Origin: a virus | Strand: one strand, 5' to 3' | DNA length: 26,562 bases | Virus record (IMG/VR): IMGVR_UViG_3300042332_001096 | Span: 1 to 26,562 of that record | In this document: positions 8,475 through 18,273 of the stretch, piece by piece | Position numbering within the stretch: position 1 is the stretch's first letter | How the letters are laid out: each line of letters opens with the position of its first letter | Notes under the pieces: model-generated | The model's input: only the letters and a program-made list of their open reading frames with translations | What the model was told of the DNA's origin: nothing | The model's database searches: none | Made by a program: the position numbers and the translations under genes

Positions 8475-11349
8475 GTGGCTTATAGTGGATCTAAATTTGC
8501 AACAAATAATACTCTCTTAATTAAGAGATCAGATGAAGCAGACAATACCCCAAGCTCCCTTGCTGAGGGTGAATTGGCGATTAACGTTGTTGACGGTAAG
8601 TTGTTCTATAAGAATAAAACAGCAAATGCTGTAATACGGAGTTAAATTAATATCCAACGTTGTTGGCACGGCAAGTCAGATAGCTGTTGCGGCTAATGCT
8701 ACCACTGGAGTTTATACTCTAAGTCTTCCATCTACGATCCAGACTACTCAGGCTAATGTTTCAACTCTATTTGTTGACGGAATTGAAATTGACACAACTG
8801 GAGCCACCACTAACCAAGTTCTAAAGTTTGATGGAACTAAGTTTGCTCCAGGAACAGACACTGGTTTAGCTGGAACAGTTTACACTTCAACCATTGGAGA
8901 TGGTAGCGCTACTAGTTTTACAATTACTCACTCCTTGGGAACAAGAGATGTTGTCGTTGTTGCGCGCAACGCAGCAAGCCCATATGAGGTAATCGATGTC
9001 CGTTGGGAAGCCACAACAACTGGAACTGTTACTTTAGATTTCTCTGCAGCTCCGTCTGCTAGCTCAGTTAGAGTTGGCGTCTATGCAGCAGTTGCTGGTA
9101 GCACAATTACCACTACTCTAGCAGGTCAAACTGATGTCACTTTAACTTCAGCTGCCAATGGAGACTTCCTCCGTTACAATGGTTCAGTTTGGATTAACGA
9201 TGCAGTAAACCTTTCAACTGACACTATTGGAGATTATGTTTCTAGTTTAGTAGCTGGAACTGCAATCACTCTTACAAATAATAGTGGTGAAGGCTCTACT
9301 CCAACAATAGCAGTAACGGCTAATACGTTTGATGCTTTTGGTGCAGCTTCATCTGCACAAACCGCAGCACAGAACTATGCAGCAAACTTAGTTGCAAACG
9401 TAGCTACTGCATTTGAAGTTGCAGGCGATTCAGGAACAAGCAAGACAATTACTTCGGGTTCAGATACCCTCAGTATTTTGGGTGGCACGGGCTTAACTTC
9501 TGTTACTTCAAACACTGATACAATTACCCTTAATCTTGACAGTACTGCAGTAACAGCTGGTTCATACGGCAATGCGAATACAGCGACTGCTTTTACTGTA
9601 GATGCACAAGGTCGTTTGACCGCAGCATCACAAAATGCAATCAGTATTCTTGCTAGCCAAGTCTCAGACTTCGCTGCCAACACAAGAGCACAGATTAGCG
9701 TTTCTGGAGATCTTGCGTATAACTCAAGCACTGGTGTAATTAGCTTTACAAATGACGCAGGCGATATTGAATCAGTTACAGCCGGAACAGGGTTAACCGG
9801 TGGCGGTACTTCTGGTGCAGTTACTCTTGACTTGGCTTCAACAGCTGTTACAGCTGGATCATATGGTGGTGCGGGTACTGTTGGAACATTTACAGTTGAT
9901 GCACAAGGACGCCTAACTGCTGCTGGAAATACTACAATCTCAGTAACAGCTTCGCAGATCAGCGACAGGGGTACAAACCTTGTTACCGGTTTAACGGGAA
10001 CAGCAAACGAGATAACAGTATCGAACTCTGGCGTTGGAGCAGTTACCCTTAGTCTTCCAGCTAACGTTACGATTTCTAACAATCTTACTGTTACAGGTAA
10101 TTTGACGGTTAATGGAAATGTCACAACTCTTAATACTGAAACTTTAGCTATTGAGGATAATAAAGTTCTTCTCAATTCAAGTGTAACTGGTTCACCATCA
10201 GCAGATGCTGGACTTGAAATTGAACGTGGTGATTCACCAAATGTTGAACTTCGCTGGAACGAAACTACAGATAAGTGGTCATTCACAAATGACGGAACAA
10301 ACTATGCTAACCTCGGAGACGTAACTGCAGCTGCTCTCATTGCAGCAGCTGGTGGTGACGGAACTGCAGGACAAGCCCTAACGACTAATGGTTCTGGAGT
10401 ATTAGACTTTACAACAATTGTTGGCACAACGGAAGCTTCAATCATTTCAGCAGTTGGTGCTGATGGAGCCAACGGTGCAGTATTAATGACCAACGGTGCT
10501 GGAGACTTGACATTTACTACTTTGACAGCAGCAAAGATTTCGGACTTCACCGCAAACACAAGAGCGCAAATAAGCGTTTCAGGAGATTTGGCCTATAATT
10601 CTTCAACTGGTGTTATTAGCTTCACAAACGATGCCGGAGACATTGAGTCAGTAACGGCAGGAACAGGATTGACTGGCGGTGGCACCTCTGGTGCCGTTAC
10701 GTTAGATCTTGCTAACACAGCTGTTACGGCTGGTAGCTATGGTAGCTCGTCTTCCGTAGGAACATTTACCGTAGACGCTCAGGGACGCCTTACAGCAGCT
10801 TCTAACTCGTCTATCTCGATTACTGCCAGCCAGGTCTCAGACTTCACTGAGGCAGCTCAGGACGCTGTAGAAGGCGCGATAACGGCAGGTACGGGTGTAA
10901 CCAAGGCCTATAACGACAGTGCTAATACAATCAGCCTTTCAATTGGCCAGGACGTTGCCACCAATGCAGCAGTTACCTTTGGTAGCATAGCAACTGGAGC
11001 AATAACACTTGATTCTGGAACTGGTGAACTTAACACTTCAACTCAAGTAGTTACCGTGAACACGGTCACAACAGTTGACAGCTTTGATAAGACAGTCTAC
11101 AGAACAGCTAAGTATCTTGTACAAGTAACTCAAGGTTCAAAGTATACAACTTCAGAGGTATTACTTGCTCATGATGGAACAGATTCTTACCTGTCAGAAT
11201 ATGCAGTAATTGAATTGGGCGGAACAGTTATTCCTTTAACAGTCTCAACTTCGATTTCTGCAGGAAACGTATTGCTAAGAGTTACCATTACAGATGCTGC
11301 ATCAACAAATGCGACAGTCAAGATAGCAAGAACACTTATAGCAGTGTGA
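8475..11349 (+). CDS. Large modular tail fibre requiring a +1 frameshift
   Basis: A GTG start behind AAAGAGG gives MAYSGSKFATNNTLLIKRSD, then LAEGELAINVVDGKLFYKN, a standard phage-fibre attachment domain. The frame ends at TAA 8643, six codons before residue 60. A +1 shift at CGG 8637-8639 continues into GVKLISNVVGTASQI and a 957-residue protein. Modules in order: VLKFDGTKFAPG (~110); IGDGSATSFTITHSLGTRDV to RWEATTTGTVTLDF (~135-200); YNGSVWIND (~235); GRLTAAS repeats; a 267-base (89-residue) repeat present twice; a segment shared with the 1532 fibre (~500-555); and a C-terminal YRTAKYLVQVTQGSKYTTSE domain related to the 11418 gene. The shift joins a typical N-terminal fibre domain to its body, so two separate genes are unlikely. 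Confidence 0.82.
8637..8639 (+). other. CGG +1 frameshift site D
   Basis: In-frame codon 55 of the 8475 fibre, context ATA CGG AGT TAA. The zero frame stops at 8643 and the +1 frame is closed by TAA 8632-8634, leaving only 8635-8642 for the shift. CGG lies in this 8-base interval. Skipping the C gives ATA GGA GTT AAA (I-G-V-K). Confidence 0.88.
9664..9930 (+). repeat. 89-residue fibre repeat, copy 1
   Basis: Encodes SDFAANTRAQISVSGDLAYN onward to GRLTAAGN. The protein is nearly identical to the copy at 10540-10806, with changes at only about seven positions. The DNA differs at many third codon positions, so this is an old duplication held together at protein level. Confidence 0.85.
10540..10806 (+). 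repeat. 89-residue fibre repeat, copy 2
   Basis: Second copy of the 267-base unit in the same fibre, same length, beginning SDFTANTRAQISVSGDLAYN and ending GRLTAASN. Main differences from copy 1 are A/T near the start, S/N before TAVTAGSYG, and GAGTV versus SSSSV. Confidence 0.85.
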
Positions 11350-11355
11350 TATAAT
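11347..11355 (+). promoter_or_regulatory. Extended -10 promoter TGATATAAT
   Basis: The TGA stop of the preceding fibre forms the TGN of an extended -10 box with consensus TATAAT. Transcription would start near 11362, inside the 68-base gap before the GTG at 11418. AGAGGGA upstream of that GTG is the probable, rather distant, ribosome site. Confidence 0.55.
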
Positions 11356-11417
11356 TATATAAGTTTTACAATTTAATAATACAATTAAATTTTAAACTAG
11401 AGGGACAGTGAACTTTA

Positions 11418-13076
11418 GTGGCGAATAAAGACTTTGTAGTCAAGAACAGCTTAATCGTTGGCGACACCGCTACGATCAATGGCGTACAAATTGATCTTTC
11501 TAACGCCACTTCTGGTCAAGTTCTAAAATTTGATGGATCTAAATTTGCTCCAGCAGCAGACAATATAGATCCAGTAGTCAGCACCTACTCCCAAACTATA
11601 GGCAATGGCACAAACTCTACATATGTTGTAGATCATTATTTGGGTACTAAAAATATTTCTGTCATAGTCAAAGACGCAAATAGCCCTTATGATACTGTTG
11701 CGGTTAGATGGGAAGCCACAACAGATAATTCTATAACATTAGACTTTTCTACAGCTGTATCAGCTTCGTCCAGAAGGGTTTTTATAGCCTCAGCTGGAAC
11801 ACTTAGTTACTACACCTCAACCATAGGGGATGGAACAAGTTCTAGCATAGATCTAGTTCATAATCTAGGCTCTAGAGACGTTTACGCTACAGTCGTAAAT
11901 TCAGATTCTCCTTATGAAATTGTTGAAGTTGGAGTCCTTGCACCAAGTGCAAATAAACTTACTTTAGACTTTAGCACAGCACCACAAGCAGGATCTCTTG
12001 TAGCGTCTGTGTTCTTGCCACTTGAAGGATATGAATACTCAAGTTTGATTGGTGATGGCAGCTCTACTAGTTTTGTTCTAACTCACAATTTAGGCACAAG
12101 AGATATAAACATTATAGTTAGAAATACACAAAGCCCATACCAAATACTAGATACAAGATGGGAAGCTACAACAACAAACACGGTGACAGTTTATTTTACA
12201 ACTGCACCAGAAAATTCTTCTAAAAAAGTTACAGTTTTTACTGGAATTGGTGGGAAAAAACATACTCCTTCTTTTGGTGATATATCCACAGTAGTTCCAA
12301 GCACATCCACTTCTAGTGGAGTAGCTGGGGATATGGCTTGGGACTCGAACTACATATATGTGTGCACTGAGCCAAATAGCTGGAAAAAAGCAAGTCTTAT
12401 TAATTATGATTCAGTTGATGATGACCAAATAACTTCTACAACAATTACTTCAAATGCTATTGCAACTATAGATAGTTTTGCGTCAGCTAGTTTTAGAAGC
12501 GCTGAGTTTACCGTTCAGGCAGTCCAAGGAACAAAGTATACTTTAATCAAATGTTTAGCTATCCATGATGGATCAACTGTTTTTACTAGCCAATATGGAA
12601 GAACTGAAATTGGTTCACCGGCAATTCCAATAACAATATCAAGTGATATTAATGATGGGGTAGTTAGATTAAGAGCAACTGCAACTGACGCAGCGTCTAC
12701 AAATGTTACAACTAGCGTAACTAAAAAAACAATTGTTGGTGGATCAAGCAATGTCTCAGACATAACATCTACGAGTGTAACTACAAATTCCGCAACAACA
12801 ATTGATAGCTTTAGCGCTCTGTCATACAGAAGTGCTGAGTTCACTATCCAAGTAACCCAGGGAAGTAAATATACATTTATTAAGTGTTTAGCAATTCACA
12901 ATGGCAGCTCTGTGACGGTAAGCCAATACGGAAGAACGGAAATAGGATCGCCCGTAATACCTGTTACATTTACCTCAGATATAAATGACAATTACGTTAG
13001 ACTAAGATGTACTATAACAGACGCTAGCTCAACTAACGCTAATGTTAATGTTATTAAAGAGAGATTAACAGTTTAA
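11418..13076 (+). CDS. Modular tail fibre/adhesin protein
   Basis: GTG start, MANKDFVVKNSLIVGDTATI, then VLKFDGSKFAPAADN, an attachment module also seen in the 8475 fibre. The 552-residue protein has three tandem units of the type GDGSSTSFVLTHNLGTRDI ... SPYQILDTRWEATT (roughly residues 55-130, 133-208, 208-285). A linker, VAGDMAWDSNYIYVCTEPNS, follows near residue 300. Two C-terminal units (about 345-445 and 450-550) share YRSAEFTIQVTQGSKYT, SQYGRTEIGSP and TDASSTN. The same C-terminal unit ends the 8475 fibre. This is probably a receptor-binding or fibre-shaft protein. No frameshift is needed and no in-frame CGG was found. Confidence 0.82.
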   Translation: MANKDFVVKNSLIVGDTATINGVQIDLSNATSGQVLKFDGSKFAPAADNIDPVVSTYSQTIGNGTNSTYVVDHYLGTKNISVIVKDANSPYDTVAVRWEATTDNSITLDFSTAVSASSRRVFIASAGTLSYYTSTIGDGTSSSIDLVHNLGSRDVYATVVNSDSPYEIVEVGVLAPSANKLTLDFSTAPQAGSLVASVFLPLEGYEYSSLIGDGSSTSFVLTHNLGTRDINIIVRNTQSPYQILDTRWEATTTNTVTVYFTTAPENSSKKVTVFTGIGGKKHTPSFGDISTVVPSTSTSSGVAGDMAWDSNYIYVCTEPNSWKKASLINYDSVDDDQITSTTITSNAIATIDSFASASFRSAEFTVQAVQGTKYTLIKCLAIHDGSTVFTSQYGRTEIGSPAIPITISSDINDGVVRLRATATDAASTNVTTSVTKKTIVGGSSNVSDITSTSVTTNSATTIDSFSALSYRSAEFTIQVTQGSKYTFIKCLAIHNGSSVTVSQYGRTEIGSPVIPVTFTSDINDNYVRLRCTITDASSTNANVNVIKERLTV

Positions 13077-13085
13077 AGGACCAAA

Positions 13086-15168
13086 ATGGCTATTCAATAT
13101 TTTAATATAGAACACCGGAATACAATTCGCTAATAAATTATACAATATACCTATAGGTTATAATGTATTAGGCACAAATGCCACTGGGGAAATGAATGTT
13201 GGTTTAGGCTATTTGGCTTTAGCAAACAATACTACAGGTAGTTTCAATGCAGCTATAGGTTATGGGGCATTATATTCAAATACTACAGGTGTTGATAACG
13301 TAGCAATTGGAGATAGTAATCTTGTCGACAATACGACTGGAAGCTATAACGTAGCACTTGGTGCTGGATCACTAATTAATAATACTACAGGCAATGACAA
13401 CATTGGTATTGGCTGGCTCTCACTAGGATCTAACCTGACTGGTTCAGATAACATTGCCATAGGAAACGGTGCATTAGAAAACGCTACGAATGTAAGTAAT
13501 GCTATTGCTATTGGAGAAGAAGCTTTTCATAACTTATCATATAATGTCTATGACACTATATATCCTGGTTATGGTGGTGCTACTCCGTCAACCGGAATTG
13601 CAATTGGCCATCAGGCAATGTATTCCGCATTGATAACAGATGGGGAAATAGCTATAGGTGATTACGCATTATATAGTGCTGCTACTCCAAGTTATTCGAT
13701 TGCAATAGGCGCTAAAGCGTTATACTCTGCAATTGGTTCCTTCCCGTTAAGTGTCGCTGTTGGAGATGGGGCTTTATGGAGGCAGACAACAGGTTGGGGT
13801 AATACAGTTTTGGGTAGTGCTGGCTATAAAATAACAACTGGTTCTAGCAATAATATTTTTGGGGTTAGTGCTGCATCTAGTTTAACTACAGGTTATGGTA
13901 ATAATATCTTTGGTGGTGGAGCGGGCATAACAACAGGCGGTTATAATATAGCAATAGGCTCAGCAATGTCAAGCAAAGTATACCAATGGGATGGTACAAC
14001 ATTAGATGACTATGGTTACCCCAGCATTTACCTATCAGATGCAACTCCAAATACTGGAGATTCTAATATAGGAATTGGCGGTGGTGCACTAGCTCATAAT
14101 ACTACGGGTGGTAATAATATTGCCGTAGGAACAGGAGCAATAGGTGGCGATGGATCAAGAATAGGAGGAGCTACTCCTTCGTATTCCGTATATCCAAATA
14201 CCGGTTCTTATAACATTGCTTTAGGGTTGTCTGCGTCATTTCGCAATACAAGCGGCTCTTCTAATATAGCACTTGGTGCAAATACTCTTTATTACAACAC
14301 AACTGGAAGTTATAATATAGCTCAAGGTTATCAAGCTCTTTATAGCAATACTACAGGTACATATAATATAGCACAAGGGTATAAAAATCTTTATAATAAT
14401 ACATCAGGATCTAGGAATATAGCAATAGGACTTCAGGCATTATATTCAAACACTGGCGCAACAAATAACATAGCACTAGGCTATTTATCTTTATATAATA
14501 CAAATGGAAACTCAGAAACAGGTTTTAGAAATATTGGCATAGGAGAAACGGCTGTATATGGAAATACAACAGCTGTTGATAATATTGGCATAGGTTACGA
14601 AACTCTATACAACAATCAAACTAGCCATGGAAATATGGCTATAGGTTTTAGATCTTTATACAATACCACTGGAGCTTACAATACCGCCGCTGGCTATTCT
14701 GCTGGGCAAACTGCAACAACCGGATCAAATAATGCCTATCTTGGTTACAATGCTCAACCAGCTTCAGTCACAGATAGCAATAAGATAACATTAGGTGATT
14801 CTAATATAACTCACTTACGTTGTCAGGTCACAAGCATTACAGCATTGTCCGATGCCCGCGACAAAACAGGTATTCAAGATTCTGTATATGGTTTAGAATT
14901 TATTAATAAACTCCGTCCAGTTACATTTGAATGGAACATGAGAGACGGAGGAAAAGCCGGTCAAAAAGATCTTGGTTTCTTAGCTCAAGATTTTGTTGAG
15001 CTAGAAGATGAATTAGATGCACACGAAATATTAAATCTGACAATGAGATCTAACCCTGATAAGCTAGAAGCTAGCTATGGTAGACTAGTGCCTATATTAG
15101 TTAAGGCCGTACAAGACCTTTCAGCAGAAGTGCAATCTTTAAAACAATTACTACAATCAAAGGACTAA
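13086..15168 (+). CDS. YadA-head-like repeat adhesin with C-terminal S74 chaperone, requiring a +1 frameshift
   Basis: ATG 13086 follows AAAGGA. The zero frame gives MAIQYFNIEH and stops at 13131. A +1 shift at CGG 13116-13118 continues GIQFANKLYNIPIGYNVLG into a 693-residue protein. Most of it is a ~16-residue repeat of the NTTGSYNIALGAGSL type (N-x-A-x-G), resembling the left-handed beta-roll heads of trimeric adhesins. The last ~106 residues are an S74 intramolecular chaperone domain: ALSDARDKTGI, EFINKLRPVTFEWNMRDGG, KDLGFLAQDFVELED, RLVPILVKAVQDLSAEVQSL. In this family the Ser of LSD-x-R (codon at 14848) is the self-cleavage residue, so the chaperone is probably removed after trimerisation. 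It is likely a receptor-binding adhesin. Confidence 0.83.
13116..13118 (+). other. CGG +1 frameshift site E
   Basis: In-frame codon 11 of the 13086 adhesin, context CAC CGG AAT. The zero frame stops at 13131 and the +1 frame is closed by TAG 13108-13110, so the shift lies in 13111-13130. Skipping the C gives CAC GGA ATA CAA (H-G-I-Q). Confidence 0.85.
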
Positions 15169-15170
15169 GT

Positions 15171-15416
15171 ATGAGAATAATGGATGAAACCCCAGAAGAA
15201 AAATTAGCTCAAGATATCTCGGCTTTAAACGATAGCGTTACTACATTGAGTTCATTAATGGAAGAAGCACCATCAGAGATTAGAGATTCTAGAATAAGGG
15301 CAAATTACGAGCATTTAGAATTGATGTTAGTAAAATTAGATAGTTCTTTAACTGGCGGGCAAAAGTCAACCTTTTCAAACTCTGTATCGGAAGCAAAAGC
15401 GTTTCTCAATAGTTAA
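15171..15416 (+). CDS. Small helical protein of unknown function
   Basis: This 81-residue acidic protein starts two bases after the adhesin stop, with AAAGGA upstream at good spacing. The sequence (EEKLAQDISALNDSVTTLSS, then EIRDSRIRANYEHLELMLVK) predicts two or three amphipathic helices, possibly a coiled coil. A second in-frame ATG at codon 4 is possible. I do not recognise a family. Its position directly behind the S74 adhesin suggests an accessory or assembly role for that fibre, but nothing in the sequence proves it. Confidence 0.6.
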   Translation: MRIMDETPEEKLAQDISALNDSVTTLSSLMEEAPSEIRDSRIRANYEHLELMLVKLDSSLTGGQKSTFSNSVSEAKAFLNS

Positions 15417-15443
15417 TTTTCGTATGACTTTTTAGAAAACGTA

Positions 15444-15452
15444 TGCTATAAT
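15444..15452 (+). promoter_or_regulatory. Extended -10 promoter TGCTATAAT, leaderless
   Basis: TGC + consensus TATAAT ends at 15452 and the ATG of the next gene is at 15460. The usual start distance puts transcription at or within a base of the ATG, and no Shine-Dalgarno lies between. A leaderless mRNA is predicted. Confidence 0.6.
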
Positions 15453-15459
15453 TATTTCT

Positions 15460-16266
15460 ATGCCTGTAGAAGAACAACAAATCAACATAACAATCCCTAA
15501 AGAAAAGCTCGAACAGTGGAATGTATTCTTTGCACTTCCTTGTTATGACTCACATGTAACAGAACCTTTTATGATGAGCTTTTTGCAAGCTTGTCTCTAT
15601 TTTAAAGAAATAGGTTTAAAGTATTCAGTCTGCACAATATCTGATTCTTTGATCAACCGCGCAAGAAATAATCTTGTTGCCAAGTTCATGGGCAGTCCAG
15701 ACTTTACCCACATGGTATTTATAGATGTCGATCTTCAATTTGATAAAGAAGCTATATTAAAACTTTTGTGGCATGATAAAGATGTTATGACTGCGTCTTA
15801 CCCAATCAAGGAAATCAATTGGGACAAAGTAAAAGAAGCTGCACAAGCAGATATGTCAGCCCAAGACCTCATGGAATATGCCAGCAGATATGTAGTGCAT
15901 ATGACAAAGCCAGGTGAGAATCAATTAAATATTGATAACGGAGCAATCGAATGCTACGAAGCCGGGACTGGTTTTATGCTTATCAAGCGTCAAGTATTTG
16001 ACAAGATGTTTAAGAAGTATAAAAAGTTAAAATACAAAGATGATACAGGCGCTTTGCATGGGGGAGAGATAGAAAACGCCTACGCTTTATTTAATTCTTA
16101 TGTAGATGATGACGGAAGATTTTTGTCTGAGGATTACGGCTTCTGTAGATACTGGCAGAAGATGGGCGGAAAAATTTGGGTTGATCCAACTATTAACTTA
16201 ACCCATTTTGGGCGTATTAAATATACGGGAAAAATGTTAGAATTTTTAAAGAGAATAACACAATAA
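15460..16266 (+). CDS. GT-A-fold glycosyltransferase-like protein
   Basis: This 268-residue protein has NVFFALPCYDSHVTEPFMMS near residue 21, SLINRARNNLVAKFM near 63, and FTHMVFIDVDLQF near 82-94. The D89-x-D91 pair is the metal-binding DxD motif of GT-A glycosyltransferases. Later come DVMTASYP, a GTGFMLIKRQVFDKM acceptor-side segment, and SEDYGFCRYWQKMGGKIWVD with a distal His in LTHFG. Similar proteins are common in aquatic phages and in sugar-modification loci. The sugar donor and acceptor cannot be read from the sequence. It has its own predicted leaderless promoter and is not frameshifted, unlike the glycosyltransferase at 7449. Confidence 0.8.
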   Translation: MPVEEQQINITIPKEKLEQWNVFFALPCYDSHVTEPFMMSFLQACLYFKEIGLKYSVCTISDSLINRARNNLVAKFMGSPDFTHMVFIDVDLQFDKEAILKLLWHDKDVMTASYPIKEINWDKVKEAAQADMSAQDLMEYASRYVVHMTKPGENQLNIDNGAIECYEAGTGFMLIKRQVFDKMFKKYKKLKYKDDTGALHGGEIENAYALFNSYVDDDGRFLSEDYGFCRYWQKMGGKIWVDPTINLTHFGRIKYTGKMLEFLKRITQ

Positions 16267-16292
16267 TTCTTTAACTAACCCATTACTATATC

Positions 16293-16319
16293 CCTAGTTG
16301 TTTTAAAACCCACACTAGG
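16293..16319 (+). promoter_or_regulatory. Inverted repeat CCTAGT/ACTAGG overlapping a ribosome site
   Basis: CCTAGT at 16293-16298 can pair with ACTAGG at 16314-16319, which contains part of the AGGAG ribosome site of the 16326 fibre. The loop is 15 bases. The stem is short (6 bp), so this is only a candidate for translational control. Confidence 0.25.
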
Positions 16320-16325
16320 AGTAAT

Positions 16326-18272
16326 ATGGCCCGCTTAAGAATTGAAACCGCACCTGAGATTACAGTATACGATGAATCTTTCGTAATCAAAGCAGCGTCT
16401 GGAGCAAGCGCTCCATTAGCAGAATTTAAAAACTCAGCTGGTACAGTCGTTGGTAATATAGCAGTAGACGGAACATTGAACGTTCTTTCAGTTGTCACTT
16501 CAAACGCAGGCACTACTTCGACATCACTTGCCACAAGAGGTTATGTTGATACCGTAGCTGCTGGTTTAAATTGGCACGAAGCCGTAGCGTTTGCTACAGC
16601 TGCAGCTTTACCAGCTAGCACATACGCTAATGGTACATCGGGTGTAGGTGCTACATTAACAGGCGATACTAACGGAAGATTAACCGTTGACGGCTCTGCT
16701 CAAACTACAGGCAAAAGCATTTTAGTAAAAAATCAAGCAGACGCAACACAAAACGGAATATACACAATTACCGAACAAGGTAGCGTATCAACTCCATTCG
16801 TGTTAACTCGTCGTACTGATTCTAATAATAGTGTTCCTGGTCAAGTTTCTACTGGTGATTCAGTTTACGTAGTAAGTGGAACCAATAATGGTGGCCAAGG
16901 ATTTACATTGACCACTACTGGAACTGGCACAAATAATGCAATTGTTTTTGGAACAGATTCTTTAACCTTCGCTCAGTTTACTGGAACTGCAACATTTACA
17001 GCTGGTGCTGGTTTAACAAGCACCGGTAATGTACTTGATGTCGCAACTGCTTCTTCTTCAAGAATTGTTATTAACGCAGACAGTATTGATTTAGCAACAG
17101 TTAGCCAGACAAATACTTCTGGCGCAAATACCACTTCATTTATTAGTGGATTAACTGTAGATTCTTATGGTAGAGTATCTGGTAAAGAAACGTCTAGCGT
17201 ATCATTCGCTGGCTACGCAACTTTAGCTGATCCAGCATTGACTGGAGTACCTACAGCTCCTACAGCAGCAAATGCAACTAGCAACACTCAATTGGCAACT
17301 ACAGCATTTGTTCAAAATGCTGCAACAATAGCTGTCTCTGATGCCGGCAACAACGCAGTATTGAAATCACTAATTGATGCTAAGGGTGATCTTGTTGTTG
17401 GATCAGCGGACAATACAGTCGCCCGTTTAGCTGCTGGTACTGATGGATATTATTTGAAGGCGAACTCTACAGCCACATCTGGTCTTGAGTGGGGTGCTAT
17501 TCCAACAATTAATGACATCGATGACATCGGTGGAGTAACAATCACTTCAGCTACCAATGGTCAGTTTCTTAAGTATAACGGTTCAGCTTGGATCAATGCT
17601 GTAATCACCGAAACATTAGGCATTACAGACCTATCTGATGTAACAATTACTACAGCAGCAACCAATCAAGTTCTTTCATACAATGGTTCAGCTTGGGTGA
17701 ACACATCAAACCCAACTGTAGCTGGAAACTTAACAGTTTCTGGAAATCTCACAGTTTCTGGAACAACAACAACGCTTAATACAGAGACTTTAACGATTGA
17801 TGATAATATCATTATATTAAATAATAATGAAGCAGGAACTCCATCAGTCAATGCTGGGATCGAAGTAGAACGCGGAACTTCAACAAACGTAGCTCTTCGT
17901 TGGAATGAAACAACAGACTGTTGGGAATTCACCAACGATGGCACTAACTACCAGAGAATTATTACTGACACAATTACCAATGCCCAGACAGCTAGCTACA
18001 CATTAGTCTTAGCAGACAGTGGCAAGATGGTTGAAATGGGCGTTGCTTCAGGAAATACTTTAACAGTACCACCCAACTCTTCAGTGGCCTTTCCTATTGG
18101 AACTACTATTACAGTTCTTCAAACGGGAGCTGGTCAGTGCACTTTGACAGCAGGTGCTGGAGTAACAGTCAACGGTACTCCTGGACTCAAGTTGCGTACA
18201 ACTTGGTCATCTGCTACACTTATTAAACGCGCAACAGATACATGGGTTGCTCTAGGAGATATGGTAGCATAA
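16326..18272 (+). CDS. Tail fibre protein (paralogue of the 3102 fibre)
   Basis: A strong AGGAG precedes the ATG. The 648-residue protein starts MARLRIETAPEITVYDESFV. It then has LATRGYVDTVAAGLNWHEAV (about residue 63) and KSILVKNQADATQNGIYTIT (about 120), a domain found in many phage fibres. Beta repeats follow (DVLTG/PTAPTAANATSNTQL, ATTAFVQ) and YNGSAWIN modules near 420 and 455. A TTTLNTETLTIDDNIIILNN segment is shared with the 8475 fibre. The C-terminal 95 residues (ASYTLVLADSGKM to VALGDMVA) match the end of the 3102 fibre, including AGAGVTV-x-GTPGLKLR. An FPP-repeat gene follows two bases later, as for the 3102 fibre. Confidence 0.85.
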   Translation: MARLRIETAPEITVYDESFVIKAASGASAPLAEFKNSAGTVVGNIAVDGTLNVLSVVTSNAGTTSTSLATRGYVDTVAAGLNWHEAVAFATAAALPASTYANGTSGVGATLTGDTNGRLTVDGSAQTTGKSILVKNQADATQNGIYTITEQGSVSTPFVLTRRTDSNNSVPGQVSTGDSVYVVSGTNNGGQGFTLTTTGTGTNNAIVFGTDSLTFAQFTGTATFTAGAGLTSTGNVLDVATASSSRIVINADSIDLATVSQTNTSGANTTSFISGLTVDSYGRVSGKETSSVSFAGYATLADPALTGVPTAPTAANATSNTQLATTAFVQNAATIAVSDAGNNAVLKSLIDAKGDLVVGSADNTVARLAAGTDGYYLKANSTATSGLEWGAIPTINDIDDIGGVTITSATNGQFLKYNGSAWINAVITETLGITDLSDVTITTAATNQVLSYNGSAWVNTSNPTVAGNLTVSGNLTVSGTTTTLNTETLTIDDNIIILNNNEAGTPSVNAGIEVERGTSTNVALRWNETTDCWEFTNDGTNYQRIITDTITNAQTASYTLVLADSGKMVEMGVASGNTLTVPPNSSVAFPIGTTITVLQTGAGQCTLTAGAGVTVNGTPGLKLRTTWSSATLIKRATDTWVALGDMVA

Positions 18273-18273
18273 T

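Noticed and set aside
6604-11349. Independent downstream genes starting at TTG 6604, ATG 7705, TTG 8935 or ATG 13192
   Set aside because: These starts lack ribosome sites, lie inside conserved domains, and leave orphan N-terminal halves with good ribosome sites. Coding-like sequence of the downstream frame extends upstream of each proposed start to the CGG.
1532-18272. Diversity-generating retroelement variable regions in the fibres
   Set aside because: No reverse transcriptase gene or template repeat with adenine-specific differences was seen. The repeats are ordinary fibre modules.
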